NCBI GenBank assembly: GCA_004764695.1
Contig: SMSO01000034.1
Coordinates: 3,170,501-3,234,500, forward strand
Direction of reading: 5' to 3'
Source of the DNA: Schizochytrium sp. TIO01
Lineage: Eukaryota; Sar; Bigyra; Thraustochytrida; Thraustochytriidae
DNA length: 64,000 bases
Shown here: one piece after another, positions 61,909 to 64,000 of the stretch
Numbering within the stretch: position 1 is the stretch's first letter
Layout of the letters: every line of letters starts with the position of its first letter
Notes under the pieces: generated by a model
Databases searched by the model: none
The model's input: the letters and a program-made list of their open reading frames with translations, nothing else
What the model was told of the DNA's origin: nothing
Program-made: the position numbers and the translations under genes

Positions 61909-64000
61909 ATGGCGGACTTTCCTGTCTCGTGGGCGCTTGGCGGCTGGCCCTTGGGCTCTGCGTACTCTAGGAACGCCTCTATGTCTCAGAGCAGCGATGC
62001 TGCCATTTTGGCCGCTCTCCAGCGAGTTCGAGACGTTGGTCAGGGTCCTTCCTTTGCATCCTTCCCGTTCACATCTTTCCCATTCGCTGCTACTTCGTTG
62101 TCAATGCAGAGCCCAAACTTCAACTCTGTGCCTTTGGCGCAACAGCACCAGCTTCAGCAGCACCAGCAGTACCAGAGACCTCCATTCGCATCTTCGTTGT
62201 CATCTTCAACCTCGTCGTCATCGAGTTCTGTGAGCCCGATCTCTTTGTGGCCTACGACAGCAAGCTTTGCGAGGCCTTCTCCTGCAGCCCCCGTTCTCAC
62301 GAGCACAAACACTGCGTCTGCGTGGAAGGAGCAAAGCATGCCAAAGAAGCCTCCTCGCAAAAAGCCTCGTCTTGTAAAGCCGCATGATGATGAGGCAAGG
62401 GCCAAAGCAGACGTCACTTCTAATTTGCAAAGCTCGAGCATTGCGATGCCACGGCATTCGACGACGGATTCTGCTGCAGCGTTGTATGCGTCAATGCCTG
62501 TTCCGCCCCCGCAGGCATTGAACAATATTTTTAGACCACAAGCATCGTTGTGGCCAGGCCCGATCCCTGGGTCGAGAGCGGCTGCGGCAACATCAGCGGC
62601 CACGCCCCGGAGCACACTTCCATCGGCGGCGCAACCATTTGCAAAGTTGGCTTCATCAGGACCAATCTACCCTTCTTTCACGGCATCTTCTTTATCCTCG
62701 GCGTCTGCGTCATCAGCATCATCGGTGTCATCGGAATCATCCGAATCAGAAGCGGCTGTAAAGCCCATGTATTCGAGACAGTCTGGCTTCATGGGGGGGA
62801 CATTCATTTCTGAAGAATCTGTTTTCCTGAGACAACCTGCAATCTCAAGCGAGCCAGTTTTATTGAATCCTGGGGCACGTCCTGTGTCTTTAAGTGCGTC
62901 AAACAGCTCCTCTGCCAAAACACCAGAACTTACAAAGAAAACAACAAAGAGAAGGAGATCAGCTTCAGAAACTAAAACAACCAAAACAAAGAAGCAGAGC
63001 CCTGTAAGACAGCTTGTGCCTGACTCCAAAGCAGACGTGGTTCTTGCAAAACCAGTGCAGTCTAGCGAAGAAACTGCCATCTCCAAGAGCCCGAGCCCCG
63101 CAAAGGAACGTGTGTCTTTGACTAAACCAAGCCCTCCAAAGACCCCGTCCCCCCAAAACATGAGAACAACTACTGCAGAGACCGAAGCTGCCACTGAAAA
63201 GCCAACCAGAGCAAACAAGAAAACCTCCCCATTAGAGGAAAATGTATCTAAGGAGGCAAATTCTACAATTTTGGCGACCGAAACAACGCCTGTTAGGAAA
63301 ACTGTAAAGAAGACATTGGCTTCAAAGAAACCAACTTCTACAAAGAAGAAAGCTCCTGCAAAAAGAGTTAGCTCTGCTAAACGCTCAACTCCTACGAAAA
63401 TTGTAGAGGACAAAACAGATAAGGAGAAGGAAGAAGAGAAAAACGACGAAGAAGAGGTCGAAAAAACAGGAGGAGCGGCCTCTGGCAAAACACCTGCGAA
63501 GACGCCTTCGAGACCCAGGAGGGCTGCGGCGTCAAAAACCCCTCAATTATCTGAGAAATCAAAGTCAAATGCTTCTTCTTCATCAAAGAAGAAACCTGCA
63601 GCTAGGTCGGCTTCAAAGAGAACAAATTTGAAAAAGGAACCGTCTTCAAAGAAGGCGACGAAATCCACTGCTTCATCTTCACCAGAAAGTGCACCGCTGC
63701 AAACGAGGTCATCATCGATAAAGGCATCCTCAGCAAACAGTGAAGCAGCTTCTTCAACAAACCCACCGAAGGCTAATTCAGTACCAGATGCTTTACTTGA
63801 AGCAAATCCGCTAGCAACTTTGTCTTCCTTGGCTGCTGCAGCGGCAGCCATAACTCGTTCACCCCCTAGCGAGAACGCAGCTCCTCGAACGCGCCCTCGT
63901 AAACCTGCCCCAAAGAATTCTAAGTTAGTTGCACAGCAGCCAAAGCAGGAGCAAGAACCTAAAAGAAGCGGTGGATCCAAAGCAAAAGGTGCTGCAAGCA
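61909..64000 (+). CDS. Lys/Ser/Pro/Ala-rich nuclear-type protein, 3' end beyond the window
   Basis: ATG at 61909 (gccATGg, a strong context) opens a frame that stays open to the end of the window, 697 codons so far. The first about 230 residues are Ser/Ala/Gln/Pro-rich and include a Gln/His run and a basic PKKPPRKKPR-like cluster near 146-156, which looks like a nuclear signal. Beyond about 340 the protein is a chain of KxPxK, TPAKTPS and SSKKKP blocks, like the tail of a linker histone or of a heavily phosphorylated chromatin protein; TPAKTPSRPRR near 525 is a CDK-site-rich segment. An RTRPRKPAPK near the window end resembles an AT-hook, but only weakly. No globular domain has appeared yet. 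The true function may depend on the missing 3' part. Confidence 0.75.
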   Translation, partial: MADFPVSWALGGWPLGSAYSRNASMSQSSDAAILAALQRVRDVGQGPSFASFPFTSFPFAATSLSMQSPNFNSVPLAQQHQLQQHQQYQRPPFASSLSSSTSSSSSSVSPISLWPTTASFARPSPAAPVLTSTNTASAWKEQSMPKKPPRKKPRLVKPHDDEARAKADVTSNLQSSSIAMPRHSTTDSAAALYASMPVPPPQALNNIFRPQASLWPGPIPGSRAAAATSAATPRSTLPSAAQPFAKLASSGPIYPSFTASSLSSASASSASSVSSESSESEAAVKPMYSRQSGFMGGTFISEESVFLRQPAISSEPVLLNPGARPVSLSASNSSSAKTPELTKKTTKRRRSASETKTTKTKKQSPVRQLVPDSKADVVLAKPVQSSEETAISKSPSPAKERVSLTKPSPPKTPSPQNMRTTTAETEAATEKPTRANKKTSPLEENVSKEANSTILATETTPVRKTVKKTLASKKPTSTKKKAPAKRVSSAKRSTPTKIVEDKTDKEKEEEKNDEEEVEKTGGAASGKTPAKTPSRPRRAAASKTPQLSEKSKSNASSSSKKKPAARSASKRTNLKKEPSSKKATKSTASSSPESAPLQTRSSSIKASSANSEAASSTNPPKANSVPDALLEANPLATLSSLAAAAAAITRSPPSENAAPRTRPRKPAPKNSKLVAQQPKQEQEPKRSGGSKAKGAAS

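Noticed and set aside
62667-63980. Long Phe/Ser/Val-rich open frames on the minus strand
   Set aside because: They are the complement of the Lys/Ser/Glu-rich gene on the + strand; their composition is what that codon usage gives when read backwards, and no domain is seen.
1-64000. CRISPR arrays, bacterial operons, tRNA or rRNA genes
   Set aside because: No direct-repeat/spacer array, no cloverleaf or rRNA-like stretch was recognised by eye; a tRNA or covariance-model scan would be needed to exclude small RNA genes.

Overview
This is nuclear DNA from a protist-like eukaryote, most likely a stramenopile and perhaps a labyrinthulomycete (thraustochytrid). The reasons: long single-exon genes sit beside genes with short GT-AG introns, spliced by strong GTAAGT donors and averaging about 80-150 bases. 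Genes are spaced by 0.3-3 kb of microsatellite-rich DNA. The gene set mixes a 7TM-RGS receptor, a long array of WRKY19-like CCCH knuckles, a GH92 mannosidase and a trimethyllysine dioxygenase. The lineage call is inference from gene content, since no ribosomal or organelle marker is present.

Layout. 1-12.6 kb: 7TM-RGS receptor (+), three-C2-domain membrane protein (+), leucine-rich-repeat gene with six exons (+), MIT-like protein with a one-base frame break (+) and Tudor-like chromatin protein (-). 14-31 kb: GT64-type glycosyltransferase (+), 14-repeat zinc-knuckle protein (-), GH92 mannosidase (+), proline-rich protein (+), membrane-anchored PEP-synthase/rifampicin-phosphotransferase-like enzyme with one intron (+), and a Ser-rich protein (-) with a newly visible upstream exon. 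31-43 kb: gene-poor tract with two diverged, decayed copies of a kinase-like gene (about 32.8-34.6 and 39.4-41.7 kb), an orphan membrane protein (+) and a short-chain dehydrogenase (-). 43-57.9 kb: Lys/Glu-rich protein with duplicated helical domain (+), myristoylatable arrestin-fold protein (-), BART-domain protein with a one-base frame break (-), small secreted protein (+), trimethyllysine dioxygenase (-), NCA2-family protein (-) and a divergent coiled-coil protein (+). 57.9-61.9 kb: repeats without a gene. 61.9 kb to the end: a Lys/Ser/Pro-rich nuclear-type protein that runs off the window.

The genes do not form one pathway. Recurring themes are G-protein and lipid/Ca2+ signalling (7TM-RGS, C2 protein, arrestin), secretory-pathway glycan handling (GT64, GH92), mitochondrial function (trimethyllysine dioxygenase, NCA2) and chromatin (Tudor-like, zinc knuckles, Lys-rich proteins). 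The most unusual items are the decayed kinase pair (one copy broken by an exact 10-bp tandem duplication), the LRR gene whose introns fall at the same place in every repeat unit, and the membrane-anchored phosphotransferase.
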